A stretch of 64,000 nucleotides of DNA from Berghia stephanieae (GCA_034508935.3 CM067443.1:48928292-48992291), one strand, 5' to 3'; counted from the first letter of the stretch, positions 13,643 through 23,689 are shown. Program-made: numbers and translations. Notes: a model not told the origin generated them from the letters alone.

Positions 13643-15745
13643 CATTATTATTATTATTGTTATTATTATTTTTATCAATATTAACGACTCAACTCAAAAG
13701 ATACATTGGTACAGCCTTTTTTTCAAGAATTGTTAGGATCATTCCTCTTTTACACCAGAAATTGAGATGCTCGGATTCGTTGACAACTTTCAAATCTTGT
13801 TTAAAGTTTTATCATTTTACGCCATAAGTTGCAATACTATTATCATATTTTGTTGTTGTTAAATTAAGTTCGTATCACTTTTCCATCAACAATTGTCTTA
13901 CTGTAATATGTTTTGTTTTATATTACTGTAAAGCGCTTAGAGCCGTGACAACGGGGTAAAGCACTATATTAATGAAATTTATTATTATAATAGAAATTCC
14001 TTTATTTCGGTATCTTGATTTCCTCCTACCGACTTTTTAGGGTATGGGCCTCAGTTATCCTGAATATTTTCAGCTTACATCAAATCCAGACACGCTGACT
14101 AGTGGTTGGTGGGAGCGACTGTCAGAGTCTTTTTATTCCCATAATTTGTCCCTCTCTGGTGTCCTTGCATTAGAATGAAATAACTAGGATGACAGCTTTG
14201 GGTTCCAGCTGGGTCTTGATAGCTCAGTTGGTAGAGCACTTGCTTTACAATCTCAATCAATGGGACTGGTATTTTCAGGTATAAAGTACTTTACTTTTTG
14301 AGAGGCAAGTTCCTGTCCAAAGGGTATAAAACAATTTGTTATTGTACTTTACTAAGGCAAACTTTGGCTTCGTGGGCCTTTGAATGACCACATAGTGTAA
14401 AATGAGAATAAAAAGGTAACATTTTTTGGGGATCATCATGTTTTATATGTTAAGTGTCGCTATTGGCTTGATATCCATGCTAAGTGCTCATTAGCACATT
14501 TAGTGGATATAGGTATAAAAGCTTGCATATTTTTATTTACTTTTTTTTTTATCAGCAATTATGTAATTGCTAAAATCTATGTTTTGTTTTTGTCTTTTTT
14601 TTTCAGCTGCAATCCCCCTTGTGGATCCCCAACTTAAACTGCTGCCTCTCCACTTTTGCGTGGATCCGTTATCCAACATTAGCAAACACGCTCCTGTTGA
14701 GTTGACCCTGGAGGACAAGGTGAATCTGCTGAAAAAGATGCTGGATGTAGAAAAAATTCCATTGTATACCACAGATCTCAACGGTGATAGTGACATTGGC
14801 TCTTGTGGCTCGCACGAATCAGATGAAAGCGGCCCTAATTCACGAGATAAGGACAAAAAGAAAGATGATAAAAAGAAACAGGGACAGACCGTAGCCAAGC
14901 AATTTGGAAGTCTGGGAAAGACAGTTGGTAAAAAATTGAAACAGTTGGGTAAAGGAAATAGAGAAAAGCCAAGACGTCCCAGCATCACTCAGAGCACAGC
15001 AATAACGTCATTAGACCATTATAGTCCTCGTGATGTTGTTCTGGTTGCCCGGTTGTCTGAGAAGCGAGGAAAACAGCAGCAGGAAATGGTACAAAATTAT
15101 CTGCAAGATGCCCAGGCTCGTTTTAAATTAGACCATGAGTTGAAAAGAAAAAGCGACATTGAATTACGGAGTAAAATAGCCCCTCATCCGGCTGCCGCAT
15201 CGACCACCAATTGCAAAACCCCGGGCTGCCCGCTGATCGGAGTCCCTGAGGCTCATTTCTACTGTTCCCAATGCCATGCAGCTCGACAACGAGAAACTCA
15301 AGATTCTCACTTGGGCGTTGGTGTCAATCAGTACTCGTACAACACTTTTCCTGGTCGGGGCTGTCAGCAAAATTTGTCTCCCGATGAAATTTTCTGTTAC
15401 GGCAACTCCAAATTTTACACGTCCAGTAATGAAGATGTAAACAATCCCAGTCAGCCAGGAAATTTGACCGTACCAAAATCTTTGGATTCGCAGACGTCTC
15501 GGTCGAGCGATAACATAAACAAAGTTAGAGGCCGATCTCCCTCTCCTGGCTATGATAATGTAGAGAATAGAAAAAGCAATGTAGTTTCTGTGAGCAATAC
15601 ATCAAGTGAAGAAACGAGAAAATGTACAACTGCTGGATGTGAGTTTTATGGAAGTCGTGCCTCAGACTACTTGTGTTCCAAATGTTATCAGAAAAAATAC
15701 CAAGAAATCTTGAATCGAGCTACTCACCATTCAACAAATTTGTGA
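6532..15745 (+). CDS. OTUD7B: OTUD7 / Cezanne-type OTU deubiquitinase, 8 coding exons, 872 aa
   Basis: Coding exons: 6532-6622, 7630-8163, 8777-8998, 10085-10183, 10604-10731, 11819-11952, 12237-12508, 14607-15745. All junctions are GT/AG and in phase; the total is 873 codons including TGA. Human OTUD7B (Cezanne, K11-linkage-preferring deubiquitinase acting in the cytosol and nucleus) has 843 residues and the same order. Order here: UBA-like start ([20 protein letters not shown], about residues 24-43) split by intron 1; a low-complexity linker; the conserved lead-in [32 protein letters not shown] with catalytic Cys308; [29 protein letters not shown] with catalytic His475; [11 protein letters not shown]; a basic, Lys-rich region; and two A20 zinc fingers. 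The ATG at 6532 is the first in frame after a TGA at 6490. It could be the single invertebrate orthologue of OTUD7A and OTUD7B. The family call is very secure; the A-versus-B label is not. Confidence 0.95.
6781..6814. repeat. 34-bp perfect palindrome in OTUD7 intron 1
   Basis: The central 20 bases are AATTAACATATATGTTAATT; the outer seven on each side are ATAAGCC and GGCTTAT. No loop is needed. Confidence 0.95.
7035..7575 (+). repeat. Two tandem family F tRNA-type SINEs in OTUD7 intron 1
   Basis: Copy 1 (7035-7185) has GGGTTTGAGCCCCCATCGCC; copy 2 (7378-7575) has GGATAGCTCATACGGTAGAG, GCGGTTCAAGCCCCCATCGC and GCACTTTCCAACTCACTTCA. Both end ATTAGTGCCTGCTCCACTCA. Copy 2 ends about 55 bp before exon 2. 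Confidence 0.7.
8262..8550 (+). repeat. Family B SINE in OTUD7 intron 2
   Basis: TGTGCGGCTATGTGGTCTTG, GGTTCGAGCATGG, then CCATTTAGTGGATATTGCGC. It starts about 100 bp after the exon 2 donor. Confidence 0.75.
8553..8690 (+). repeat. Family D arm (single)
   Basis: It reads TCTGGAATTTAGTAATGTAT, then GGCTGAAGACGGGTTTTGAG, CCGTGTTTGGTATTTTGTTC and AAGCTGTTATATTCATTTTT. It lies in OTUD7 intron 2, directly downstream of a family B SINE. Confidence 0.65.
9640..9990 (+). repeat. Family A copy, 5'-truncated
   Basis: It starts near GGGAGATTAATTTTTTTCCC and ends in AACCCTTTAAAAGAAAAGC with an A run. It lies in OTUD7 intron 3. Confidence 0.75.
10085..12508 (+). CDS. OTUD7B: OTU catalytic core of the OTUD7 gene (exons 4-7)
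   Basis: Four exons carry the papain-like OTU fold. Exon 4 has RLNWW followed by [12 protein letters not shown], the Cys loop. Exon 5 has [16 protein letters not shown] and RRWRYQQT, and exon 6 [15 protein letters not shown], which match the human protein almost residue for residue. Exon 7 carries the V-loop region and DAAHFSALV with the catalytic His. The cysteine, the histidine and the surrounding family signatures are all intact, so the enzyme should be active. The exon 5 donor (GAG followed by GTTGGA) is weaker than the others, but it restores the conserved NKE-SGL junction. Confidence 0.93.
11160..11435 (-). repeat. Family B SINE in OTUD7 intron 5
   Basis: TATATAGTGCAATATTCAAT on the left; AGACCACATAGCCGCACAAT on the right. 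Confidence 0.7.
12924..13036. repeat. (TAC)n microsatellite in OTUD7 intron 7
   Basis: About 37 triplets with rare interruptions, followed by AAT units. Confidence 0.95.
13208..13378. repeat. Small foldback repeat in OTUD7 intron 7
   Basis: AAAGATAAAGTGAGTAAATG at 13215 is repeated inverted at 13359-13377 (TTTACTCACTTTATCTTTC). The outer arm also recurs inverted in intron 5 at about 11450-11512 (CATTTACTCACTTTATCTTT). Confidence 0.6.
13449..13676. repeat. (ATT)n microsatellite
   Basis: Long ATT array with ATC variants. It follows GTGCTGTATAAATAAATTTC, a retroelement-like 3' end. Confidence 0.95.
14205..14392 (+). repeat. Family C tRNA-type SINE in OTUD7 intron 7
   Basis: GATAGCTCAGTTGGTAGAGC is a textbook A-box region. 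TTTGGCTTCGTGGGCCTTTG at the 3' end is shared with the copy at 48.2 kb. Confidence 0.65.
14392..14530 (+). repeat. Family B SINE 3' fragment
   Basis: AGTGTAAAATGAGAATAAAA, TGTTAAGTGTCGCTATTGGC, then TTTAGTGGATATAGGTATAA, just upstream of the last OTUD7 exon. Confidence 0.6.
15212..15715 (+). CDS. OTUD7B: Two A20-type zinc fingers in the OTUD7 last exon
   Basis: Finger 1 starts at Cys696 with spacing C-x4-C-x11-C-x2-C (Cys 696, 701, 713, 716; CKTPGC to FYCSQC). Finger 2 starts at Cys833 with exactly the same spacing (Cys 833, 838, 850, 853; CTTAGC to [10 protein letters not shown]). Finger 2 is in the position of the single C-terminal finger of human OTUD7B. Finger 1 has no counterpart in that protein. 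A20 fingers bind ubiquitin in several proteins, so finger 1 may add a ubiquitin contact; that role is inferred. Confidence 0.88.
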
Positions 15746-15910
15746 TTGTATATTATCGATATATTATTATATATAAAATACTGTAGAATCTCTCTAAGCA
15801 TCTTGGACCCTATTGATGAAACTTTATCCTGATTGATTAAACAAAAAAAATTCTGCAGGGTTCTGGTAGGTTGTTATATAAACTTGTCATTTATTACTTG
15901 ATTATTGTTA

Positions 15911-16250
15911 CAGTGAATGACATAATCAGTCGGATGGTGAAAAGGTTTGAACTGAGATATTTCCAAGTTTAGTTAGAAGGTCAATTTTTTAAATCAAAAG
16001 TGAGTTCTTGTCATAAATCATTAAATCAACCCTTTTTGTACATCTTCAGTAAATATTTTTACAGCTAGTCAAGTTGAAAAAGTATGAAATTTGAGAAAAG
16101 TTGCTGGATACCTTTTCCATACAGACCATAACTTCATGAAAATTTACTCAATTTACTTCAAATAAAGATTAAAATGCTCTGGGGAGCATATTCTTTCAAA
16201 AAATGCAAATCCAAAAATGTTCACCTTCCGACTGATTATGTCATGCACTG
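15911..16250. mobile_element. MITE with about 31-bp terminal inverted repeats
   Basis: The left end (15911) reads CAGTGAATGACATAATCAGT; the right end (16250 read inward) reads CAGTGCATGACATAATCAGT, and the match continues to about 31 bp with two mismatches. Length is 340 bp with no coding capacity. No clear target-site duplication is visible, so the superfamily is open. Confidence 0.75.
16161..16166 (+). terminator. Candidate poly(A) signal AATAAA downstream of OTUD7
   Basis: It is a canonical hexamer I noted on the + strand, about 415 bases after the stop codon. It lies inside the MITE at 15911-16250, so the transcript's 3' end may be supplied by the element. Confidence 0.35.
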
Positions 16251-17139
16251 ACACAAATGGCTATTAAAAAGAATTAATGACATAGTCATTTTAGCCAACA
16301 AGTCTTATTTTTAAATTTCCTTTAAAAAATTATTTATTGGCAATTTATTGTTTTTATAGCCAGGAGATTAAAAATCTAAAACAGCTAATTGTGTTGTAAG
16401 TTAAGATAAGTGAATCATAACATGTGAATTTTTTATTTGTCTTCTCATGTCCTGATGTTTTAAAAAGTGTTTTCTCTAAAGGACATTGCGATCATTGAAG
16501 AGCATAGTAAAATTTCTATTTGCTCTGATTATGTTTCGGCTAATCAGGTTTGTTGTGGGTTTCAGTCAAGGAGATTCAACGATATCATATTATGCATATT
16601 GAATCTAAGTCCAGGTATAATCTGTTCAACATGAAATTTTTTTTTTTTTTTTTTTATCGTTTGATTGAGTTGAGGACACAAAGATGACTTAATTCTTAGA
16701 AAATAACTTTGAGTTGACTAAAATCATTTTGTGCTGAACTGACTATAGTTACAGTCTTTACTAAACTTGCCTTCCAAACTTGTAGAGCCTGATGTGTCTA
16801 TGTTTGTACTGTTTGATTTGCTATGATGAGCTTATCTGGCAGATAAAACATCGTGTTACCATTAGTATGACTAGCGGATTTGACTTCATAGATGTGATCA
16901 CTTGTTGTGTCGATATTTTTATTTGTCAAATGATGAGTGATGAGTTCATTGATTCATATAACAGTGGATTCTGTTCAAAGCGTGCTGTCTCTGAGAGGGA
17001 TGAAAAACACAGGCAAAATGCTTAATTTTTACATCTAAAACTTTTAAAATCCATACCGTCCCTGATGTTTAATATTAGTATTAGATCTGTAAAAATTCTG
17101 AAATGCCTCTCAATTGACTTTATCCATTGTAATTATAAT
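16251..17139. other. No gene recognised
   Basis: AT-rich, with a 20-base T run at about 16638-16657; no repeat family seen elsewhere in the window. Confidence 0.4.
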
Positions 17140-17305
17140 GGATAGGTCATGGTATATCTTCTGTGCTATTTGAACCAATTCCCCTTTGTCTTACTTTTTC
17201 TTGGCTGCTTTAATTGTAATTCAAGAATTATTTTACTATCCAAATTTCTTCCTTTTTTACTTACTGGTGCTCCAAGTGCCGTAAAACCCATTAAAACAAA
17301 CACGA
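17140..17305 (+). repeat. Family A 3' fragment
   Basis: TTTGAACCAATTCCCCTTTG through to CCGTAAAACCCATTAAAACA. Confidence 0.65.
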
Positions 17306-17439
17306 ACAAATTTATTGAAATTGATAGTCTATAGTCACTTTGATATGATGGAATGCCAGGTCGATGAATTCCCGTTTGATACAAATTGCAGGAAAGCCAA
17401 AAATATGCATTATCATATTTGTAACCCGTCAATTCAAAA

Positions 17440-17560
17440 CGGTATCATGTCCGGGTGATTCAGAAAAAAAAATCTCAACATCGCCCGGGATTGATATCAG
17501 CTCTTTGTGTGTGAAGTGAGTGTTCTACCAACTGAGCTATCAGACCCACTCGAGTCTCGT
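17440..17560 (-). repeat. Family C tRNA-type SINE
   Basis: The complement reads TGATAGCTCAGTTGGTAGAA, CTTCACACACAAAGAGCTGA, ATCAATCCCGGGCGATGTTG. Confidence 0.65.
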
Positions 17561-17867
17561 ACTTTTTTTTGGACATTCAATTTTTAGGAAATAACTAAAT
17601 CAACCCGACTTAGAACTGTTTTGAGGCAGTGGGTCCTACCTGTGTTGTTGGAATGTATTTTGTTATTTTACATTGATTACTATAGAAATGTGTGATCTAC
17701 AGAAATAATATGCACGATTTATCTTGTTATTTATTATGCATTGTCCTTTATCTTGTCATATCAGGTTTTGAATTTTTGTTTATCATTATTTATTTATTGT
17801 TTCATTTTCTTACATTGGTTTGTTTAACAAAAATTGATGCCATTAAAAAAAAAAAAAATTTCATCCA

Positions 17868-18135
17868 TCAGTGCTGATGGTTTTGCTCGGATTCTCAGAA
17901 ATCCTTGATTTTGGAGTCGAAGGAGGAATTTACTCCTTAAAAATTACAATCAAATGTACTGGCAGTGAGAGACTTGATGTGTGGTGGAACAAATAGGTGC
18001 AGTTTCCCCACTCTCCAGAAGTTAGCTAGAGTATCAATGATAGTTTATCATCTCAATTGCTTTAAAAGTGGGGTTAGTGCAGTAAAAATGGGGCTTTATG
18101 GCAATCGTTCAAAGTTTTCCTCCTTTTTTCACTTT
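17868..18135 (+). repeat. Family G repeat
   Basis: GTGCTGATGGTTTTGCTCGG, GGAGTCGAAGGAGGAATTTA, TGCAGTTTCCCCACTCTCCA, TGGCAATCGTTCAAAGTTTT. The same order occurs inverted at 56600-56900. Confidence 0.65.
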
Positions 18136-18224
18136 TAGTTACTATCAGCACTGACCTCTGTATATCAATAGGGACATGTCTAAAACCTTAGGTTCTAGGG
18201 TTCAGAGCCAAAGTGGCTATTGTG

Positions 18225-18555
18225 CTGCTAGAAGCTGAGGTTTGTGAATAAGTAATGAACTAAAAAGAATACAACAGCTGAATTGAGGAAGGTTCTTTGA
18301 GTCTGAAATATTACAGATTTGATTAAGAAATTAAGGAGCAGGCACCAGTGTAAGATAAAGATCCAAACAAGTGTACATGAAAGGTACCAAAGCAAGAAAG
18401 AAAAATACAAGATAAAACAAAAAAACATCCCAAAAAACCAATATACCTCGACTGGGGATCGAACCTCAGACACAGGTTTTGAGTCTGAAATACTACATAT
18501 TAAGCGTTTTGTTCTATTTTGTGTAAAGCTGTTATATTCATTTTTGTTTGTTACT
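18225..18555 (+). repeat. Family D, diverged copy
   Basis: It starts GTGCTGCTAGAAGCTGAGGT and ends AAGCTGTTATATTCATTTTT, with GGTTTTGAGTCTGAAATACT between. Confidence 0.55.
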
Positions 18556-18854
18556 TTTTATGGCAAAAAATCAGGGTACCTTTTCTCTTTCTTCTATTTG
18601 CTTGTCTATATCTGTAGTCCTTTCTTTATGGCATTGTGTTTTTTTTTTTATTTTGTCATATTTGAAACTATTTAGTTTTGCCCGGGCTTTTTTTTTGGCT
18701 GAGAGGGAGACTGTCAAATGAATATGTTTTTAAAAAAAAATTTTTGTGTGGAGATTTTTCAGACGATAATTTCTTATCTTTTGATCTCATTCATTATTAA
18801 GGTTGCAATATAGCCACCATTTGTATGCATCCATATTTGAGTGGCGCCTTTTGA

Positions 18855-19495
18855 CCTCCCATGGTGGGCAGAAGGTCAATTGCTGTGTCTTCTATCCCCC
18901 TATATCTAAATATCTGGGTTGCTTTCCGTCTTTGTCTTGGAATAGGATTACTTGGAAAACCAAGTAATCCCACTGGGTGGGGTTCCTACCTCCCATAGTG
19001 GGCAGGGAGGTACTTATTGTGTCTTCTATCCCCCTATATCTGTTTTCCAGCTTGCATTCTGTCTTTGTCTTGGAATGAGATTGCTTGGTTTTGTCCTGGC
19101 CCTGGTCGGGGTCCTGGCTGGGAGGGAAACAGTCGAATGCATAGTTATTGTTTTGGGAGATGATATTTTTTTCCTTGTAAATCATCTCTCTGTTATGTAT
19201 TATTATATTTGTTCTAATTTATAATGTAAGCATTGGAGTGTATTCCTCTTAGTGGGGGCCGTGCTTGTGTCCGGATGAGACTTATTGGTGATCTCAAACT
19301 AAGAACATTGATGGTGTGCTCTTGGAATCTACATCTGATCCCTATTTGTTCCCAGTTCCCCTTTGTCTTACTTTTTCTTGAATGCTTAAATTGTAATTCT
19401 AGAACTTTTTACTGTCCCATTTTCTTCCTTTTTACTGGCGCTGATATAACCTAAATGTGTTGCAAGCGCCGTAAAACCCTTAAAAACAAACAACA
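18855..19495 (+). repeat. Family A copy with a partial duplicate of its 5' end
   Basis: CCTCCCATGGTGGGCAGAAG at 18856 is followed by a second 5' end at 18975 and a complete body ending in AAAACAAACAACAAG at 19495. Confidence 0.75.
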
Positions 19496-19529
19496 AGTAA
19501 TCCCATTGCCTTGGCCTTTGCCAGAGGTC

Positions 19530-19625
19530 CTTTGGTTGAGAAGGTGCTGGGGCTTCATGGTCTTTTTGGTAAGACCTGTAGGTCCCTGGTTGAGTCCTTT
19601 GAGAAAGCTCTTTACTCATTTTTAA
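19530..19625 (+). repeat. Family B SINE 5' fragment
   Basis: GGTCTTTTTGGTAAGACCTG, GGTCCCTGGTTGAGTCCTTT, AAAGCTCTTTACTC. Confidence 0.5.
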
Positions 19626-19671
19626 AACTCATTACAAAAAAAATTATTATTATATATTGCGTATTTCATAT

Positions 19672-19788
19672 ATTAGTGCTTAAGGTTTTCCTCGGGTCTG
19701 CGGAAATCCGCGATTTTTGGGGTCATAGGAGGAAATTCCTCCTTTTAAAGATTACATTTTCCCCAAGCAATTGTACCGGCAGTGAAAG

Positions 19789-19790
<2 letters not shown>
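19672..19790 (+). repeat. Family G repeat, 5' part
   Basis: AAGGTTTTCCTCGGGTCTGC, AGGAGGAAATTCCTCC, GTACCGGCAGTGAAAGATT; runs into the TA microsatellite. Confidence 0.65.
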
Positions 19791-19843
<53 letters not shown>

Positions 19844-19855
19844 ATATATAATATT
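19791..19855. repeat. (TA)n microsatellite
   Basis: TA dinucleotides with two short breaks. Confidence 0.95.
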
Positions 19856-19856
19856 A

Positions 19857-19917
19857 TAAAATAAATAAGAACACACATTGTTCTGCGACAGAATAATGTG
19901 TGTTCTTATTTGTTTTA
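19857..19917. repeat. Hairpin next to the (TA)n tract
   Basis: AAATAAGAACACACATT pairs with AATGTGTGTTCTTATTT around a 15-base centre. The pairing continues outward with one mismatch to about 23 bp. Confidence 0.85.
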
Positions 19918-20466
19918 TATGCTCTAATCAATGTTATCGAGCACTCTCATACCTACAAGTACCCACCAACACTCATATATATACATATACACACATATTG
20001 CAAGTACCTTGAACTCCTTAAACCAAACAAATCTCATCAGAAGGTTGACACTGGTTGTACCCATAAATGAATTGAGATTAAAAAACTTTTTCCAAGAATG
20101 TCTTTTATAAGTATGTTATATTTTATTTTGTTTGCTATTTTTAGCGTATAATTTTGTAATTATCTTTGTTTCAAATATGCATTTGTACGTGTCATGAAAT
20201 TTATATTCTGCTGTCAGTTCCATTATGTTATACACTAAATTTTTACACTGCTGATTTGTAGAGTTAACGTGACAAACAATCTCGATTGTTAACATATTAC
20301 TGAATGGCTAAAATTGATTTGCTTTGAGTACATTGGATGAATAGAATTTTTAAAAGAAAGAGTTCTGGCTTGAACTTTGATATGCATTTTTAACATTCCA
20401 GATCAGTATTTAGCAAAACTGACACGATATTCAAAATGGTTATAGGGCAAAAGTGGTCAGCGGCTA

Positions 20467-20678
20467 TACAGTAGAATCCATATAAAGCCAACACTTCTGG
20501 ACCAGAAAGATTGGTTGAGTTTAGATCAAGGTTGAGTTTATCCATTATCAATGGAATTCACTTAGATAAGAAAAAAACAACCAAAAAAAAACCCACAGAA
20601 ATTTTGGACCAACGAGAGATGTTGGCTTTAAGCAAAAGTTGACAGTAAGAGTGTTGACTTAATGCAGATTCCACTGTA
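20467..20678. mobile_element. pogo/Tigger-like MITE with TA target sites
   Basis: A 208-bp element begins CAGTAGAATCCATATAAAGC and its other end, read inward, is CAGTGGAATCTGCATTAAGT. Both ends are flanked by TA (20467-20468 and 20677-20678). The CAGTRGAA start, the GGACCA motif after the repeat and the TA duplication fit pogo-group Tc1/mariner elements. Confidence 0.75.
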
Positions 20679-21654
20679 CTCTTTCAGTCTTTGAATGTTT
20701 ACCCAGGGTCGGTAGGTTATTCTGTTTTATAAAGTTTTTCAAAATGTCATTCAGATGCGTTTTTTTTCCACTCTGATAAACGTCTTTCAATAAAAGATCA
20801 TTAGTTCAAATAAAAAGGATTAACATGAAATTCTCTTACTCTTATCATGTGATGAACGAAAATGGGCTTTTTTCTTTTGTTTAAGAAGTTGGAACATGTG
20901 AAGACTACAGGAGAAAAAAGAGATACAACAAAGATAAAAAAAAGGAAACTGATATTAATCTCGAACCATTACAACGGAGAAGAAAGCGTGTCTAAGTAAC
21001 AATATTTTGCAAAGGCCTAAACGATCAAGTTAAATTACCCCTCAGTGATATTCAACCAAATAAGAGGACGTCATCCAAATTTATGGTTCCCCACTCAAGA
21101 GTGGATGCCCACTTGTACTCGTTCATACCATCGACATTAAGACAGGGGAAAAGTCTCACATCTCCAATGAAAGAAAAATACTGAGGTCTGTGGAATCTTC
21201 AAAATTTGAAGTTACAGACTTAAAAGGAAAAAGAAGAAGATACATATGTCACTCTGACTGTGTTTTGAGAAAACTCAATTTTAAATTTTGGAAGTCTTTT
21301 ATTCAGAATGGGATTGTTTTTGTCAAGGTTCAAGCCAGACGGTTATTTTTTGTTCATCATCCTTTATAACGCGTTTTAATGAACATTCAGTTATTCAGAT
21401 GAACTGGTTTGAGAAACAACAAATGAAGTAAGTTCACATCACTGTCAAAAAGAGGAAAATCAAAAAAAACGGTGTCGATTTTCTTAAATTCAAGAGGTAG
21501 TTTTAAAAAATTTTTTGTTTGTTTTGTTTTTGATTTGGGATGCTATAACTATATGATTATAGTTATATTATGAATCCTGGGAAATAGCGTTATGTCTGAG
21601 AATCGAACCAATTTCCTGAATTCAAATTTACAATCTTATTTTTGCATATCTCAT
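20679..21654. other. No established gene; one small exon-like frame
   Basis: At about 20886-20994 an acceptor-like TTTTGTTTAAG is followed by EVGTCEDYRRKKRYNKDKKK ... RRRKRV and a stop. It could be the last exon of an unseen + strand transcript. I do not recognise it. Confidence 0.2.
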
Positions 21655-22845
21655 CTCATGTAGTTCCATATCTGAAGCAGACGTCGGAGGTCATCTTCCG
21701 CCAAGCTGATCTATCTCTTGCCAATTCTATTAAAGCAGCGCCACCTTTCTCAGCTTCATCTGTCCAAGTTCTTATCCCTTTCAAATACGTTATTCTTTGT
21801 CTTCCTCTTATTCTTTTTCCATTCATCTTTCCAGTCAAGGCGAGTATTTCCAAACCAGGGTGGCGGATAATGTGTCCTAAAAATTCCATTTGGCGTTTGA
21901 TGATTTTTGTTATCAGTGATCTTTTTCTGTTTGCCATTTCTAAAATTTCTTCATTTCTTTCCTTTCCATCCATGACACCCTCATCATTCTTCTGTAAAAC
22001 CACATTTCCACTGCCTCCAGTCTTTTAACCATGGTCTTGTTTATGGTCCAGCTCTCACAACCATATAGCAGCACAGACAGTACATAGCAATCCAGGACTT
22101 TGATTTTTGTTTTCATGCTAATATTCCTGTTTTTCATAATTGTATGCAGCTGGTTGAATGCATTCTTCGCCATACCTATTCTTTTCTTTATTTCACAATC
22201 TGATTTTCCATTGGATGTTACATTGAAGCCTAAATATTTGAAACATTCAACTTGTTGTATTGTTTGTCCTCTGCTTGTTATTACACAGGCTGGTGGGTTA
22301 TTATTTTTAGATACCGTCATACATTCTGTTTTAGATATATTCAGTTCCAGTCCCATATTTTCACTACTCCTGACTACAACATCCAGTAATTCTTGTAGTT
22401 CATGTTCAGATTCTGCCAGTAGAACCGTATCATCTGCATACCTCAGATTTGTTACATTCTTTCCTCCAATACACACCCCCTTCTTATGTTCGATATCTCT
22501 TAATATCATTTCACTATAGAGGTTGAATAAATCTGGAGACAAAACACACCCCTGCCTAACTCCTCTTCTAATAGGTGTAAAACTGCTTAGTTCGTTGTCA
22601 ACACGCATTGCTGCTTCTTGTTCCCAGTACAAATTCCGTAATATTCTTAAATCTTTACCATCAATGTCCAAGGATGATAGAATTTTGAATAGTTTTTCGT
22701 GTTGTACTTTATCAAAGGCTTTTGAATAGTCGATGAAACACATATACAGATCTTTATTTACTTCAATACATCTTTCCATCAGCATTGATAATGTGAATAT
22801 TCCATTTCTGGTACCCTTGTCCTCAACAAAACCAAATTGCATATA
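21655..22845 (-). mobile_element. 5'-truncated RTE-like LINE with reverse transcriptase
   Basis: The - strand frame 22842-21940 (300 residues) holds a reverse transcriptase palm: QFGFVEDKGTRNGIF, FIDYSKAFDKV, RRGVRQGCVLSPDLFNLYSE, NLRYADDTVLLAES (YADD catalytic box), KYLGFNVTSNG and LLYGCESWTINK. A second frame (22003-21656) continues the tail with EFLGHIIRHPGLE and KMNGKRIRGRQRITYLKGIR. The two overlap, so one frameshift lies near 21960. The endonuclease and the 5' half are absent. RTE-like is my best clade guess. Confidence 0.85.
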
Positions 22846-23317
22846 GAAGGAATTAAATTGACGTCACTCAGCTCTTTGTTATTGTTTTTAGCCAGTCATT
22901 TTTATGAGTCAAGTTTTCACTAAATTTTATCAGTCAGACTATAAATGTTTCAAGTTTACACATAGTTATGCGTATTGGCTGGTTGATGTTGTGAGTATTT
23001 TACCTAAATGCTTAGCCTCAATAAACATTCTAGCTTATTTGAGGTCCTTGTCTATGATTAAGATGTTGATTTGCACAAGGAAATTAGTTAAATAAGTTTA
23101 GAAATTAAATTATTAGTAATTTTAGATTAGTAAATTATTAGAATTAGTTAACGTGCATTGAAGACGAATGTGAAAAGAAATAAACCTTTTTTTTTACTCA
23201 TTTTGGTCAGGTAACTTTTATTTCATATCAAGATAGATTTAGATTTTAGAGGATTGCCAAAAGTCTTAACATGAGAGAACTGTAAAGAAATTTGTGTTCT
23301 TTTAAGTTAATGGTCGT
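22846..23317. other. No gene recognised
   Basis: AT-rich sequence between the LINE and a family E SINE. Confidence 0.4.
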
Positions 23318-23545
23318 CTTATGGGAGGCAGTGTGGCTCAACAGTATAGTCTTTGCTTCGTACCCAAAAGGTACTGAGTTCAATCACCTGCAGCTGCGTG
23401 GTGTGGCCTTAAGCTTGTCACCTCGCCCTAGCTCAATTTGCGGGGTTGCACTGCGGCTGACGCCTGGGTTATTCCCGTCTTCCCTTGGAATAGACTCTAG
23501 AGACAAATTTCCCCTATGGGATGAATAAAAGTAATTTAATTTAAA
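23318..23545 (+). repeat. Family E tRNA-type SINE
   Basis: GGGAGGCAGTGTGGCTCAAC (A-box region), GAGTTCAATCACC (B-box region), then GACAAATTTCCCCTATGGGA and TGAATAAAAG at the end. Two further copies lie at 40200-40424 and 44396-44618. Confidence 0.7.
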
Positions 23546-23689
23546 TTGATTAATTAATTCATCAATATTTTGGGTTTAACATTTTTGACAAAAAGGGGGA
23601 AAGGTTTTTTTGTCAGTTTACAGCAATGTTGATTCAGAAATAGTGTGGAGCGGACACTTGTATTGATAATGATGAGAAGTATAGGTATG

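Noticed and set aside
14205-14250. Possible tRNA gene (GATAGCTCAGTTGGTAGAGC)
   Set aside because: Only the A-box region is tRNA-like; the rest does not fold as a cloverleaf and matches a SINE family present elsewhere in the window.
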